Below are positions 18,101 through 26,120 of a stretch of DNA of 64,000 bases, piece by piece; position 1 is the stretch's first letter, and each line of letters opens with the position of its first letter. This DNA comes from Spirosoma sordidisoli (GTDB taxonomy: Bacteria > Bacteroidota > Bacteroidia > Cytophagales > Spirosomataceae). The DNA lies in NCBI RefSeq assembly GCF_004138325.1, contig NZ_SBLB01000003.1, positions 124,001-188,000 of the forward strand, read 5' to 3'. Position numbers and translations under genes: made by a program. The notes beneath the pieces are model-generated. The model was not told the origin of the DNA and made no database searches. It saw nothing but the letters and a program-made list of their open reading frames with translations.

Positions 18101-19023
18101 CGGCCCTCCAGATCGTGGATGCACATGAACCCCTGGGAATTTTCGAAGAAGGACCGGAACTTGCTCTCTGACTGAAAGAGCTGCTGCTCTTTCCGCTTTT
18201 CGTTGGTCACGTCGCGCGCAATGGCGAAAATGGACCCGGTGCCCGGTTCAGGCGTAGCCACCCACTGCAGGTTTCTGTACGACCCATCCTGACACCGAAA
18301 CCGGTGAGAAAAGTTAACGGTCGGGTTGCCGGCCGCCAGCCGGTTAATTTCCTGCTGGGTTGACTGAACGTCGTCCGGGTGGACCAGGTCGGCAAAGGAG
18401 GTCTGCAACAGATAGGCCTCATCCCACCCCAGAATGTGCGAAAAGGCGGGGTTCAGCCGCTTGAAGTAGCCGTCAGTACCCGCCACACAAATCAAGTCGT
18501 TTGACAGGGTAAATAGATTATTAAGGTAAACCTGTTCCTGTTTCTGCCGGTTTTCGATCAGCAGCTCGGTGGCCATCTCGGCCAGGGTCTGCAGGGCTTT
18601 CCGTTGATCTTCGGTTAATTTCCGGGGGGCGTTATCCAGTACGCAGAGGGCGCCCAGCGAATAGCCGTCAGGGTCTATCAGTGGGTAGCCCGCGTAAAAG
18701 CGTAGATAAGGATCATTGACAACCAGCGGACTATCCTGAAAGCGGGTGTCCAGGTGCGTATCTTCAATTTCCAGTAATAGCGTGTCAAGGATGGTATATT
18801 GACAGAATGAGGTGTCCCGATCGGCTTCCTGGGTCTCAATACCAACATACGATTTTACCCAGAGTCGGTTTTCGTCGACCAGCGACAGCAACGAGATAGG
18901 CGTCTGACAAATTTGGGAAGCCAGTTCGGTTAGTCGGTCAAACGTTCTTTCGGGAAGGGTGTCCAGAATCTGATATTGATGAAGGGCTTCCAGGCGTTTT
19001 TTTTCGTTCGGTGGAATCAACAT
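15109..19023 (-). CDS. BarA-like hybrid sensor histidine kinase (GAF, PAS x4, HisKA, HATPase, REC x2, HPt)
   Basis: A 1304-aa multi-step phosphorelay protein with no clear membrane segment, so probably a cytoplasmic sensor. In order: a GAF domain (about 10-155), four PAS domains (about 160-660), a HisKA dimerisation domain with the phospho-His in MSHEIRTPLNG, an ATPase domain with DTGIGI and GGTGLGLTIS, two receiver domains (phospho-Asp in ILMDYHMP and ILMDIQMP), and a C-terminal HPt domain with His in AHKLRGTAL. The ATG at 19023 is chosen over a TTG 27 bases upstream because GAF-kinase proteins usually begin with a short MLIPPNE-like lead. No partner regulator gene adjoins it; its output is unknown. 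Confidence 0.93.
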   Translation of the reverse strand: MLIPPNEKKRLEALHQYQILDTLPERTFDRLTELASQICQTPISLLSLVDENRLWVKSYVGIETQEADRDTSFCQYTILDTLLLEIEDTHLDTRFQDSPLVVNDPYLRFYAGYPLIDPDGYSLGALCVLDNAPRKLTEDQRKALQTLAEMATELLIENRQKQEQVYLNNLFTLSNDLICVAGTDGYFKRLNPAFSHILGWDEAYLLQTSFADLVHPDDVQSTQQEINRLAAGNPTVNFSHRFRCQDGSYRNLQWVATPEPGTGSIFAIARDVTNEKRKEQQLFQSESKFRSFFENSQGFMCIHDLEGRFLTVNTAGAQALGYQPDELIGGRLHDIVPKHHHEKLNDYLTTIRDTGQANGIMHTHHKDGSLLIWLFNNTLEKELSGDVFVIGNAIDITRRHQLEVDLKWTQHILEQTNEVARIGTWSVDMVKNTIDWSRVTRAIHEVPDDYKPTFETAVNFFEGPQYLLITEALNRAIQQGISYDIELQIVTATGRTVWVRTVGTPEFEGGVCKRLYGTFQDIDDKKRAEQALMNEKSRLSAFVEHAPAAVAMFDRSVRYIAVSNRWMEDYQLTESVIGRSHYDVFPNISDAWKALHARCIEGAVEKNDEDVWRPNGWNHDQYLRWEVRPWYQFDGSIGGIMMFTQDITEACQQRDELRKAKLLAEQASMAKSEFLANMSHEIRTPLNGVIGFTDLVLKTSLNATQHQYLSIVSQSANALLSIINDILDFSKIEAGKLELSLEKVDLYELSSQAAGIITYQAQQKGLEMLLNLPTNLPRFVHVDSVRLKQVLVNLLGNAVKFTERGEIELKIKPLTDSRQPLVTYRFEVRDTGIGIQPEMQERIFEAFSQADPSTTKKYGGTGLGLTISNKLLGLMGSQLQLTSEPGQGSCFFFDIRLKTELGEPILWRDVNLIRKVLIVDDNENNRLILRQMFSLKQIQVDEARNGFDALQLLGQHRQYDVILMDYHMPYMDGIETIEKIRANFPSEQQAIILLHSSSDDERIIRASEELAINQRLVKPIKMVELYHALSRLNQQEPKPVQPADNPPTRSEPTLVKVLLVEDNHINQLLAKTIVSRIVPNVQISEALNGLEAVEQYTSVQPDLILMDIQMPLMNGYEATQRIRELQQGRHVPIIALTAGTVKGERERCLAAGMDDFVAKPIVEETIVSVFHKWLRAIPEPAKPTSAATPRTTVDHVAHYDPDVIKNLAGQDPTFIRELVEAAGFELRKSLSVLQSSLLPLNPSGIKGAAHKLRGTALSAGMPTLAQQCSTLEQLDTYTDQVVQEHVLQIEFEVNLVLSLMTSAI

Positions 19024-19326
19024 GCTACTCCGTAGGTAAGTATTCGGCAACTAAAGATAGGCAATAATGAGAATTTGTTTATGAAAAATAATAATAGTAA
19101 ACAAAAATTACTTACTCGGTCGTGTCCTGACCAGGTTGCGGTTACGGAGAGAGTAATTTCCCCAGTCAGCCCAGATGGGTGGTCCGATGTGATCTACCTG
19201 CTATTGTATTCTTCGACACCAGGTGTCGGGTGGGCTTCCCTTTTTTATGGAGCACCAGTTTATGCCGTGATGCGGTCGCTGGTTCGCTCGATTGGGCGAT
19301 ACGTTGCGTAACGGCCCAGGCGGTCA
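19024..19326. other. Intergenic region upstream of the kinase gene
   Basis: This is the start of a 781-bp gene-free gap between the kinase (minus) and the second efflux operon (plus). Near 19052-19059 the minus strand reads TATCTTTA, close to a TAnnTTTG -7 element, and could serve the kinase. Nothing else is recognised before the repeat copies that begin near 19327. Confidence 0.35.
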
Positions 19327-19400
19327 TAAGGGGTTGTTTGAGGAAGGCGTGATAAGAAGGTAAAGCTACGCAGAGACCGGATCTTACACCCCCCAGCCCC
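19327..19400. repeat. Degenerate direct copy of the left half of a palindromic repeat
   Basis: These 74 bp match 19418-19491 position by position at roughly three-quarters identity, including the end motif (TAAGGGGTTGTTTGAGG here) and the shared words GAGACCGG and CACCCCCCAGCCCC. It looks like an older, decayed copy of the same element. Confidence 0.6.
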
Positions 19401-19417
19401 GCGACGGCGGCCCGGCC

Positions 19418-19608
19418 TAAAAGCTTGTTTGGGGAAGAGTTGATAAAAAGATAAAACCGTGAAGAGACCGGCCTTTTCACCCCCCAGCCCCCTAAAGGGG
19501 GAGCCGTCCGCGCCGAATGGGCTCCCCCTTTAGGGGGCTGGGGGGTGAAAAGGTAGCCCATTCGGGCTAGAGGAATTCACATAAATTCCTGCCCCAAACA
19601 AGCTCTTA
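19418..19608. repeat. Nested palindromic (MITE-like) intergenic element
   Basis: The ends are 17-bp inverted repeats with one mismatch (19418-19434 and 19592-19608, core AGCTTGTTTGGGG). Inside is a 34-bp perfect inverted repeat (19472-19505 with 19520-19553) around a 14-base loop. The inner arms are built from CCCCCAGCCCCCTAAAGG-type sequence, which recurs in many Bacteroidota genomes and produces false frames rich in PPLGGWGV. No protein gene is inside. It resembles a non-autonomous mobile element or dispersed palindrome. Confidence 0.65.
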
Positions 19609-19769
19609 CGGATTATCTCAGTCGGGGACAGCCATCGAGAAGTAAGGAAGACCGGCCGTTTCGGTATACCTGGCGGGTCTCTTACTGGTCAGTAGTCAAT
19701 AATCAACTATTGGGTGGACCTTTTTACCGACTGGGTTCGATTTCGGCTCTGTAGCCGTCTGCTCACCGC

Positions 19770-19777
19770 TAGGTTTG
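19770..19777 (+). promoter_or_regulatory. Candidate -7 promoter element (TAGGTTTG)
   Basis: An exact match to the Bacteroidota -7 consensus TAnnTTTG, 28 bp upstream of the adaptor start codon. The -33 partner is weak, so this is only a candidate start point for the second efflux operon. Confidence 0.4.
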
Positions 19778-19804
19778 TCTTGCTAATCATAGCCGACAAG
19801 CACC

Positions 19805-20908
19805 ATGAAAAAGACAGTTTGGGTCATCGGATGGCTGGTACTACTGGGGGGTACCGGATTCTGGCTGGCCTACAATCAGCAAACCCAACAGGCTCAGGTT
19901 CAGGCAGCAGCTCTTCCCCTCCCCGTAACGGTAACCGTTGCGCCCGTTCGTCGGCAATCGCTGACAACTGAAACCAGCTACATTGGCCAAAGCACCTATT
20001 GGCGTGAAGTAGCCATGACGGCCACCACGCAAGGGATCGTCCGTAGGCTTTATATCCGGCTTAATGGCTCAGTCCGGGAAGGTCAGCCGCTGCTTAGGGT
20101 AGATGCTGACGTCAACGAAGCATCGCTGGTCGTGGCCGAGGGAACGCTCGCCAAAGCGCGGCAGGATCTGGTTCGTTACGAAACGCTGCACCGCGAAAAC
20201 AATAGTACCGCCAGCGAGGTCGAGAATGCGCGTCTGCAGGTACGTAACGCCGAGTTTCAGCTACTGTCCATCCGCAAACAGGTTGGCGATGCGCTCATTA
20301 AAGCGCCCATTGGCGGTACGATTACCGAGAAGCCCATCGAGCGTGGGATGTTCATTGCCCCCGGAACACCGCTGGCCACCATCACCGATGTGTCGGCTGT
20401 TAAAGTGACCATCAGTGTGCCCGAAACCGAACTTACTGACTGGGCCGTTGGTCAGGTCGTGCCGGTCCGGTTTGAGGCCTATCCGGGCGTACCCTTTCGC
20501 GGCACGGTGCACCACATCGGGCTGAAAGGGGGAGACTGGTCGGTTTCCGGAACCTCCGTTCCGGGAACCTCCGTTCCGGGCCGGTTTCCCGTGGAGATAC
20601 GCGTCAACAACGCCAATACACGATACCCGTTACGGGTTGGCCTGACCGCCCAGGTTAGCCGCAACAAGAGGCCGGTAACCCCTGTACTGACGATTCCGCG
20701 AACGGCAATTATCCAGAACGGCGACTCAACTGCGGTTTATGTCCTGCAAGGCCAGCGGGTTCTGCGTCGCCCCATCCAGACGGGCGATGTGGTTGGCACC
20801 GATCTGGTGGTGCGCCGGGGCCTAGAGGCCGGGGAACGGATCGTGGTCAGTGGGGCTACGGGTCTGCGTAATGGGCTTCCTGTTCACTCGTCAACGCTAC
20901 AACCATGA
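19805..20908 (+). CDS. RND efflux periplasmic adaptor subunit
   Basis: The membrane fusion protein of the second efflux system, 367 aa. It is anchored by an N-terminal hydrophobic helix (about 5-22) with no lipobox Cys. It has the biotinyl/lipoyl-like halves, a short helical hairpin (about 105-155) and the motif IKAPIGGTITEKPIERGMF of HlyD-type adaptors. The stop codon overlaps the pump start by four bases (ATGA), which indicates translational coupling. A 15-bp in-frame tandem duplication (GTSVP twice) sits in the barrel region. It is the first gene of a five-gene run ending in a two-component pair. Confidence 0.92.
   Translation: MKKTVWVIGWLVLLGGTGFWLAYNQQTQQAQVQAAALPLPVTVTVAPVRRQSLTTETSYIGQSTYWREVAMTATTQGIVRRLYIRLNGSVREGQPLLRVDADVNEASLVVAEGTLAKARQDLVRYETLHRENNSTASEVENARLQVRNAEFQLLSIRKQVGDALIKAPIGGTITEKPIERGMFIAPGTPLATITDVSAVKVTISVPETELTDWAVGQVVPVRFEAYPGVPFRGTVHHIGLKGGDWSVSGTSVPGTSVPGRFPVEIRVNNANTRYPLRVGLTAQVSRNKRPVTPVLTIPRTAIIQNGDSTAVYVLQGQRVLRRPIQTGDVVGTDLVVRRGLEAGERIVVSGATGLRNGLPVHSSTLQP
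20549..20578 (+). repeat. 15-bp tandem duplication inside the adaptor gene
   Basis: Two perfect head-to-tail copies of GGAACCTCCGTTCCG, duplicating five residues (GTSVP) in frame. The unit contains an inverted repeat (GGAAC...GTTCC), which favours replication slippage. Confidence 0.7.
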
Positions 20909-23900
20909 ACCTTACGCAACTGTCCATAACCCGGCCCATTCTGATCATTGTCCTGTTTTTGGTACTCGGTATCGTCGGCCTGTTTTCGTATACGCAACTG
21001 CGTTACGAACTGCTGCCCAATATCGCAACGCCCTTTGTCACGGTTGCGACCGTATGGCCGGGCGCGTCACCGGGCGAACTGGAATCGTCGATCACGCGGC
21101 CCGTCGAAGAAGCCGTTTCGACCGCCGACAAGGTCAAACGCATCACCGCCCAGTCGCTGGAAAACATATCGCTGGTGACCATCGAGTTCCGGCAGGAAGC
21201 CGATCCCGATAAGGCATTGCAGGAAACCCAGCGCCGGGTTAACGATATACTGGCCAAACTACCGGTTGGCAGCAAAACCCCGCAGGTCAGCAAATATTCC
21301 CTGACTGATCTGCCCGTGTTGCGCGTGGCTATCACGAGCCAGCTGCCCCCGCTCGAGCTGGGGACACTGCTGAAAAACCAGATCAAACCACGGCTGGCGC
21401 AGGTACCCGGCGTGGGTCAGGTCAGTTTCGTGGGCCTCGCCGAAACGGAAGTGGCCGTCGACCTGGACGTCCGCCGGTTGGAAGAACGCCGGTTGTCGGT
21501 TCTTCAGGTGACGAATGCGATTCGGCAGGCCAACCTCAATGTCCCGGCTGGTAATGTTAAAGACCACGACGCGCTGTACTCGGTGCGCGTGGTCGGTAAA
21601 ACGGACGAGTTAAGCCGTTTGCGGTCGATTGTGGTTTCCAACGGCCAGTCACGGCCCGGCCAAACCATTCGGCTGGGGGAAATTGGGACCATCCGGACGC
21701 AGGCCAGGGACGCTGAAAATATCAACCGCTACAACGGCCGGTCGTCGGTTGGGGTACTGATAACCAAGCAATCGGGCGCGAATAATGTGGAGATCAGCCA
21801 GCGCGTCAGGGCCGAGATGCAGACACTCCAGACCGACTTTTCGGCGCAGGGCCTTCACTTCGACGTGGCTCAGGACGGTTCCGAATTTACCCTGGCTGCG
21901 GCCGAAGCCGTTAACCACGATCTGTTTCTGGCCATTGGGCTGGTGGCGCTGGTCATGTTCGTGTTCCTGCACAGCCTGCGCTCGTCGCTGATCGTAATGG
22001 TCGCTATTCCGGCTTCGCTGCTTTCCACTTTCGTCTTCATGAACCTGTTGGGCTTTTCGCTGAACCTGCTGACGCTGCTGGCCCTGTCGCTGGTGGTCGG
22101 CATTCTGGTCGACGACTCGATTGTGGTGCTGGAAAACATATACAAACAGTTGGAACACGGCAAGGAAAAGCGTCAGGCCGCGCTCGACGGTCGTAACGAG
22201 ATCGGCTTTGCCGCCCTGGCCATCACGCTCGTCGATGTGGTTGTTTTTGTACCGCTCTCGCTGGCACCAGGCCTGATCGGCGATCTGATGCGTGAGTTTG
22301 CGCTGGTCGTTGTCATCTCCACCTTATTTAGTCTGCTCGTTTCGTTCACGCTGACGCCCATGATCGCGTCGCGCTTTGGACGCTTAGAACCTTTGACCAA
22401 ATATACCCTGATGGGTAGGTTTAGTTTGTGGTTCGAGCGGCAGTACGATTGGATAAGCAACAGGTATCTTCAGGGGCTGGCCTGGGCGCTGGAACACCGC
22501 AAAACGGTTGCCAGCCTGGTTCTGGTCCTGTTTGTGGGCGCTTTATGGCTTCCGGTTTCGGGCTTCATCGGCACTGAATTTACCGCCCCCGCCGATAAAG
22601 GCGAAGTGCAGGTTATTGCGCAATTGCCCGACGGCGCAAAACTGGAACAGACCGATGCGATGGCGAAACGACTGGAAAGCGCCTTTCGCCGGATGCCCGA
22701 GGTAACCAAGGTCTTTACCAATGTTGGGGCTAATCCGGACGGTTTTGTCGGCGTGCCCACCACCCATACGGCCGAGCTGAACCTGACGTTCAAACCACGC
22801 GAGGAACGTACCCGCAGCCTGGCTCAGTTGTCACGGCAGGTCAAAGAAATCATTGCCCGCGAGCCGGGTGTGCGGATGCGTGTTTCGCCCATTGGGCTGC
22901 TCGGCTCCGACGCGACCCAACCGATTATCGTGATCGTCAACGGGGCCGATCGGGCACAGGTGCAACAGCAGGCCCGCCGAATTGGCGACCGAATGTGTTC
23001 AATTCCGGGTACCGCCGACATTCGGTTGTCGGGCGAAAGCCTGAAACCGGAGGTGCAGATTTCCGTTGATCCCGAAAAACTGGCCCGCTACGGCCTGACT
23101 ACCGAAGAGGTGGGGGGCCTCCTGCGCACGGCACTGGCCGGATACGACGACCTGACGATACAGCAGAACGACGTGTCGGTGACCGTTCGGGTACGGCTTC
23201 AGGAAACGGACCGCAACCGCACCGCTACACTCCGCCGACTCACGCTCATTAACCCCGCTGGTCAGCCCGTGGCGCTGCACCAGATTGCCGAGGTGCACGA
23301 TGCGTTCATGCCCGCCCTGCTGGAACGCAAGGACCGCAGCAACGCCGTGACTATTTATTCGCAGGTGATTGGTCGGCCGGTGGGCGCCATTGGTGAGGAT
23401 ATCCGGCAAGCGGTTACAGCCCTGAACGTACCCCCCGATGTGCGCATCACCTACGGCGGTGATCTCGAACTTCAGGACGATGCCTTCGGCAAGCTGGGGC
23501 TGGTGTTTGGCGCAGCCATTCTGTTCATGTACCTCATCATGGTTGCGCTGTACAACTCGTGGCTGTATCCGTTTGTCGTCCTGTTCTCGATTCCGGTGGC
23601 CGTCGTGGGTGCGCTGCTGGCGCTGGCACTGACCATGAATTCACTCAATGTGTTTAGCCTGCTGGGCATGATTATGATGCTCGGACTGGTGGCCAAAAAC
23701 GCGATCCTGCTGGTCGAACGGGCCAATGAAAACCGGGAGGCAGGCATGACCGTGACCGACGCCCTGCTCGACGCGGGCCAAACCCGCCTGCGGCCGATTT
23801 TGATGACGACACTGGCCATGGTGATCGGGATGCTGCCCATTGCCCTGGCTTCCGGCCCCGGCGCGGAGCTAAAAACCGGCCTGGCCTGGGCCCTGATTGG

Positions 23901-25431
23901 TGGACTGTCCAGTTCCATGTTTCTGACGCTGGTCTTTGTGCCAACGGTCTACCTGGATGTAACGCGGCTGCGGGTATGGGCAAAGGGCCTGAGGCAGAAG
24001 GGTAAGGCCGTGGGGCAGGGAGCGAAGGGTAATCGGGCGGGGGTGGCTACGATGCTGGCGGTGATGTTTACGCTTCAGGCGGCCCACGCTCAGCTACCGA
24101 CCCAATCCCCACTGACCCAGGTCCCAGCCTCTCACCCCTATGCCCTGTCTCTGCAAGACGCCGTAGACCGGGTTCGGCGGGTCAATGGTGAGGTGGTGGT
24201 GGCGCAGCTGGAGGTGGACAAAGCTGACGCCCGGCTAGAGGAAGTCAGGCGGGCGGCCTTGCCCACGTTCAGTGCTACCGGGCAATACCAGCACAATATC
24301 AAACCGCCCGTTTTTTTCTTCCCGGCCGTAAACATCGACCCGGCAACCGGCTCGTTTGCCTTCGACAACAACCGCCTGACGCCCGTGGCGGCTGCCCTGC
24401 CCAACGGCTACACCGGAGCTGTCAACGTGACCATGCCGCTGATCCAGCCCGACCTGCGCATCAGTCGCCGGTTAGCCAGCAACGGTCAGCAGCAGGCCCA
24501 ACAGCAAGTCCGGGTCGTGGCGAACCGGCAGGTAGCCGAGGTCAAAAAATTGTATCTGTCCGTCCTGTTGGCCCAGGCTCAGCAGCAGTTGGCCCGCCAG
24601 AGCATGGCCCGTGCCGACGAAGCCCTGCGCGAAACCCGCAACCTGCTTCGGGTACAGCTGGCCACGGATGCCGACACGCTTCGGGCGTTTGTCGAACGCG
24701 AAAACCAGCGCCCAAACCTGTCGAAGCTGGAACGGACCATCCGGCAACTGACGGGTTCACTGGCCACCCTGCTCGACCTGCCCAGCACCGCGCCACTGGT
24801 GCTAACGGACTCGCTGACATTGCCAGACGCCGGCCCGCCCCTGACCGACCCCAACGTAGTGGACCAGGCCCTAACCCAAAGGCCCGAACTGCGGCTTCTC
24901 GCCCTGTCGCTGGAACAAAGCCAGCGCCAAACCGAGCTCGAGAGAAGCCGAAGCAAGCCAACGCTCGGTTTGTTCGGGCAGCTCAGCACCCAGTCGCAGA
25001 TGAGCAACTTCGACTTCGGTCGTTCGCGATGGCCGTTGACTGCGTTTCTGGGAGTGCAGTTAACGCTACCGATCTGGAACCCAACCCTCCAGCCCAAAGT
25101 ACGGCAGGCCCGTCTGGCCTACTTCCAGGCCGGGCGGCAACTGGCCTACAATCGGGCGTTGATCCGCAATGAGGTAACGTACGGTCAGTACGCCGTGGAA
25201 GAAGCCCGCGAACGGTTAACGGCTCAGGGCCGGACCATTGCCGCGGCCGAGCGTAGTTATGCTCTCGTCCGGAGCCGCTACCGGCAGGGCCTTGCCCGGT
25301 GGAGCGAAGTCGCCGATGCGGAATTAGCCCTGCGGCAGGCCCAAAGCAACCGGGTTCAGGCCCTGTACGACGTGTTGATCGCCACCGTCGAGCTGGATAA
25401 AGCCGTGGGTAATGATGAGTCAAAGCCCTAG
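20905..25431 (+). CDS. RND efflux pump fused to a TolC-type outer-membrane factor
   Basis: One open frame of 1508 aa codes for two normally separate efflux parts. Residues 1 to about 1025 are a complete HAE1-like RND pump, with the Asp pair in ILVDDSIVVLE and the Lys in LVAKNAILLVE. A basic linker (about 1027-1046) leads into a hydrophobic stretch starting at Met1050 and ending in the signal-peptidase-like site AHA-Q at 1062. Residues from about 1080 on are a TolC/OEP domain with the usual helical repeats. The RND C-terminus lies in the cytoplasm, so the linker must act as a thirteenth membrane span or a cleaved internal signal. An internal start at 24052 could alternatively give a free 459-aa channel. 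Confidence 0.9.
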   Translation: MNLTQLSITRPILIIVLFLVLGIVGLFSYTQLRYELLPNIATPFVTVATVWPGASPGELESSITRPVEEAVSTADKVKRITAQSLENISLVTIEFRQEADPDKALQETQRRVNDILAKLPVGSKTPQVSKYSLTDLPVLRVAITSQLPPLELGTLLKNQIKPRLAQVPGVGQVSFVGLAETEVAVDLDVRRLEERRLSVLQVTNAIRQANLNVPAGNVKDHDALYSVRVVGKTDELSRLRSIVVSNGQSRPGQTIRLGEIGTIRTQARDAENINRYNGRSSVGVLITKQSGANNVEISQRVRAEMQTLQTDFSAQGLHFDVAQDGSEFTLAAAEAVNHDLFLAIGLVALVMFVFLHSLRSSLIVMVAIPASLLSTFVFMNLLGFSLNLLTLLALSLVVGILVDDSIVVLENIYKQLEHGKEKRQAALDGRNEIGFAALAITLVDVVVFVPLSLAPGLIGDLMREFALVVVISTLFSLLVSFTLTPMIASRFGRLEPLTKYTLMGRFSLWFERQYDWISNRYLQGLAWALEHRKTVASLVLVLFVGALWLPVSGFIGTEFTAPADKGEVQVIAQLPDGAKLEQTDAMAKRLESAFRRMPEVTKVFTNVGANPDGFVGVPTTHTAELNLTFKPREERTRSLAQLSRQVKEIIAREPGVRMRVSPIGLLGSDATQPIIVIVNGADRAQVQQQARRIGDRMCSIPGTADIRLSGESLKPEVQISVDPEKLARYGLTTEEVGGLLRTALAGYDDLTIQQNDVSVTVRVRLQETDRNRTATLRRLTLINPAGQPVALHQIAEVHDAFMPALLERKDRSNAVTIYSQVIGRPVGAIGEDIRQAVTALNVPPDVRITYGGDLELQDDAFGKLGLVFGAAILFMYLIMVALYNSWLYPFVVLFSIPVAVVGALLALALTMNSLNVFSLLGMIMMLGLVAKNAILLVERANENREAGMTVTDALLDAGQTRLRPILMTTLAMVIGMLPIALASGPGAELKTGLAWALIGGLSSSMFLTLVFVPTVYLDVTRLRVWAKGLRQKGKAVGQGAKGNRAGVATMLAVMFTLQAAHAQLPTQSPLTQVPASHPYALSLQDAVDRVRRVNGEVVVAQLEVDKADARLEEVRRAALPTFSATGQYQHNIKPPVFFFPAVNIDPATGSFAFDNNRLTPVAAALPNGYTGAVNVTMPLIQPDLRISRRLASNGQQQAQQQVRVVANRQVAEVKKLYLSVLLAQAQQQLARQSMARADEALRETRNLLRVQLATDADTLRAFVERENQRPNLSKLERTIRQLTGSLATLLDLPSTAPLVLTDSLTLPDAGPPLTDPNVVDQALTQRPELRLLALSLEQSQRQTELERSRSKPTLGLFGQLSTQSQMSNFDFGRSRWPLTAFLGVQLTLPIWNPTLQPKVRQARLAYFQAGRQLAYNRALIRNEVTYGQYAVEEARERLTAQGRTIAAAERSYALVRSRYRQGLARWSEVADAELALRQAQSNRVQALYDVLIATVELDKAVGNDESKP

Positions 25432-25459
25432 TTCTCCTCTCTAAACTTGTTTTCTACTC

Positions 25460-26116
25460 ATGCAGACACTGAATCGATTATCGCCCAAAACGTCGAAACG
25501 ACTGGGTGTTATTCTGTTTGTCGTTTCGTGCCTTACGCTTGTCGCGGCCCTTACCTTGCCCTTTGTCACGCTTCCGCTGGCTGGCACGGCCAGGGCCGGT
25601 CTTATCACGGGTATTGCCGTGTTGGGTGAACTGGCCTTTGCAGCATCGGTCGCTTTGCTGGGTAAAGAGTACGTCAATAAAATCAAGGCCTATGTAGTCG
25701 TCCCTGTTGCACCATTCAGGTCGTTTTTTCTGGGCGCGGGCGTTGTGGTCTGGGCCGTTGCCACGCTATTACTGCGCTTCGTTGGGCAGTATCTGCTGGT
25801 TCCGGGCAATACACCGTTAACGATTGCTGCTTTCGTGGGGGTGGCCATTGGTATGGTTTTGCTGATGAACATTCTGTACCGAACCCGGCACGTTCGCGAG
25901 TCGGAAAAACTGCTGGCGGCAACCCTGTTTGCCCTACCCGGCATGCTATTCGACGCGGGAACCTTATTTTTCTTTACCGATGTTTTTCCGAATATGCCCG
26001 CATCGGCGGTCCGACCCGAAGCCGATTCGCTGTTTGCCGCCTGGTTGTTTTGCGGATACAGCTTCATCATCCTTAGCGGCTTGATCACCATCAGAAAACC
26101 CAACCGACCTGCCTGA
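25460..26116 (+). CDS. Small multi-pass membrane protein of unknown function
   Basis: A 218-aa protein with about six hydrophobic segments. The first third (two helices around TARAGLITGIAVLGELAF) resembles small transporter-suffix-type membrane domains. The last part (FALPGMLFDAGTLFFFTDVFPN) resembles the DUF5367 family. I am not certain of either. It lies 28 bp after the pump-channel fusion and 4 bp before the sensor kinase, on the same strand, so it is probably cotranscribed. It could modulate the pump or serve the sensor; no catalytic motif is visible. Confidence 0.7.
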   Translation: MQTLNRLSPKTSKRLGVILFVVSCLTLVAALTLPFVTLPLAGTARAGLITGIAVLGELAFAASVALLGKEYVNKIKAYVVVPVAPFRSFFLGAGVVVWAVATLLLRFVGQYLLVPGNTPLTIAAFVGVAIGMVLLMNILYRTRHVRESEKLLAATLFALPGMLFDAGTLFFFTDVFPNMPASAVRPEADSLFAAWLFCGYSFIILSGLITIRKPNRPA

Positions 26117-26120
26117 TGCC

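Noticed and set aside
19166..19561. A 131-codon minus-strand frame with FTPQPPKGG- and PPLGGWGV-like sequence
   Set aside because: It is a translation of the palindromic repeats; such false proteins occur wherever this repeat family is found.
24052..25431. The channel half of the fusion as a separate gene
   Set aside because: The frame is continuous with no stop, so one gene is the simpler reading; an internal start is kept as an alternative only.
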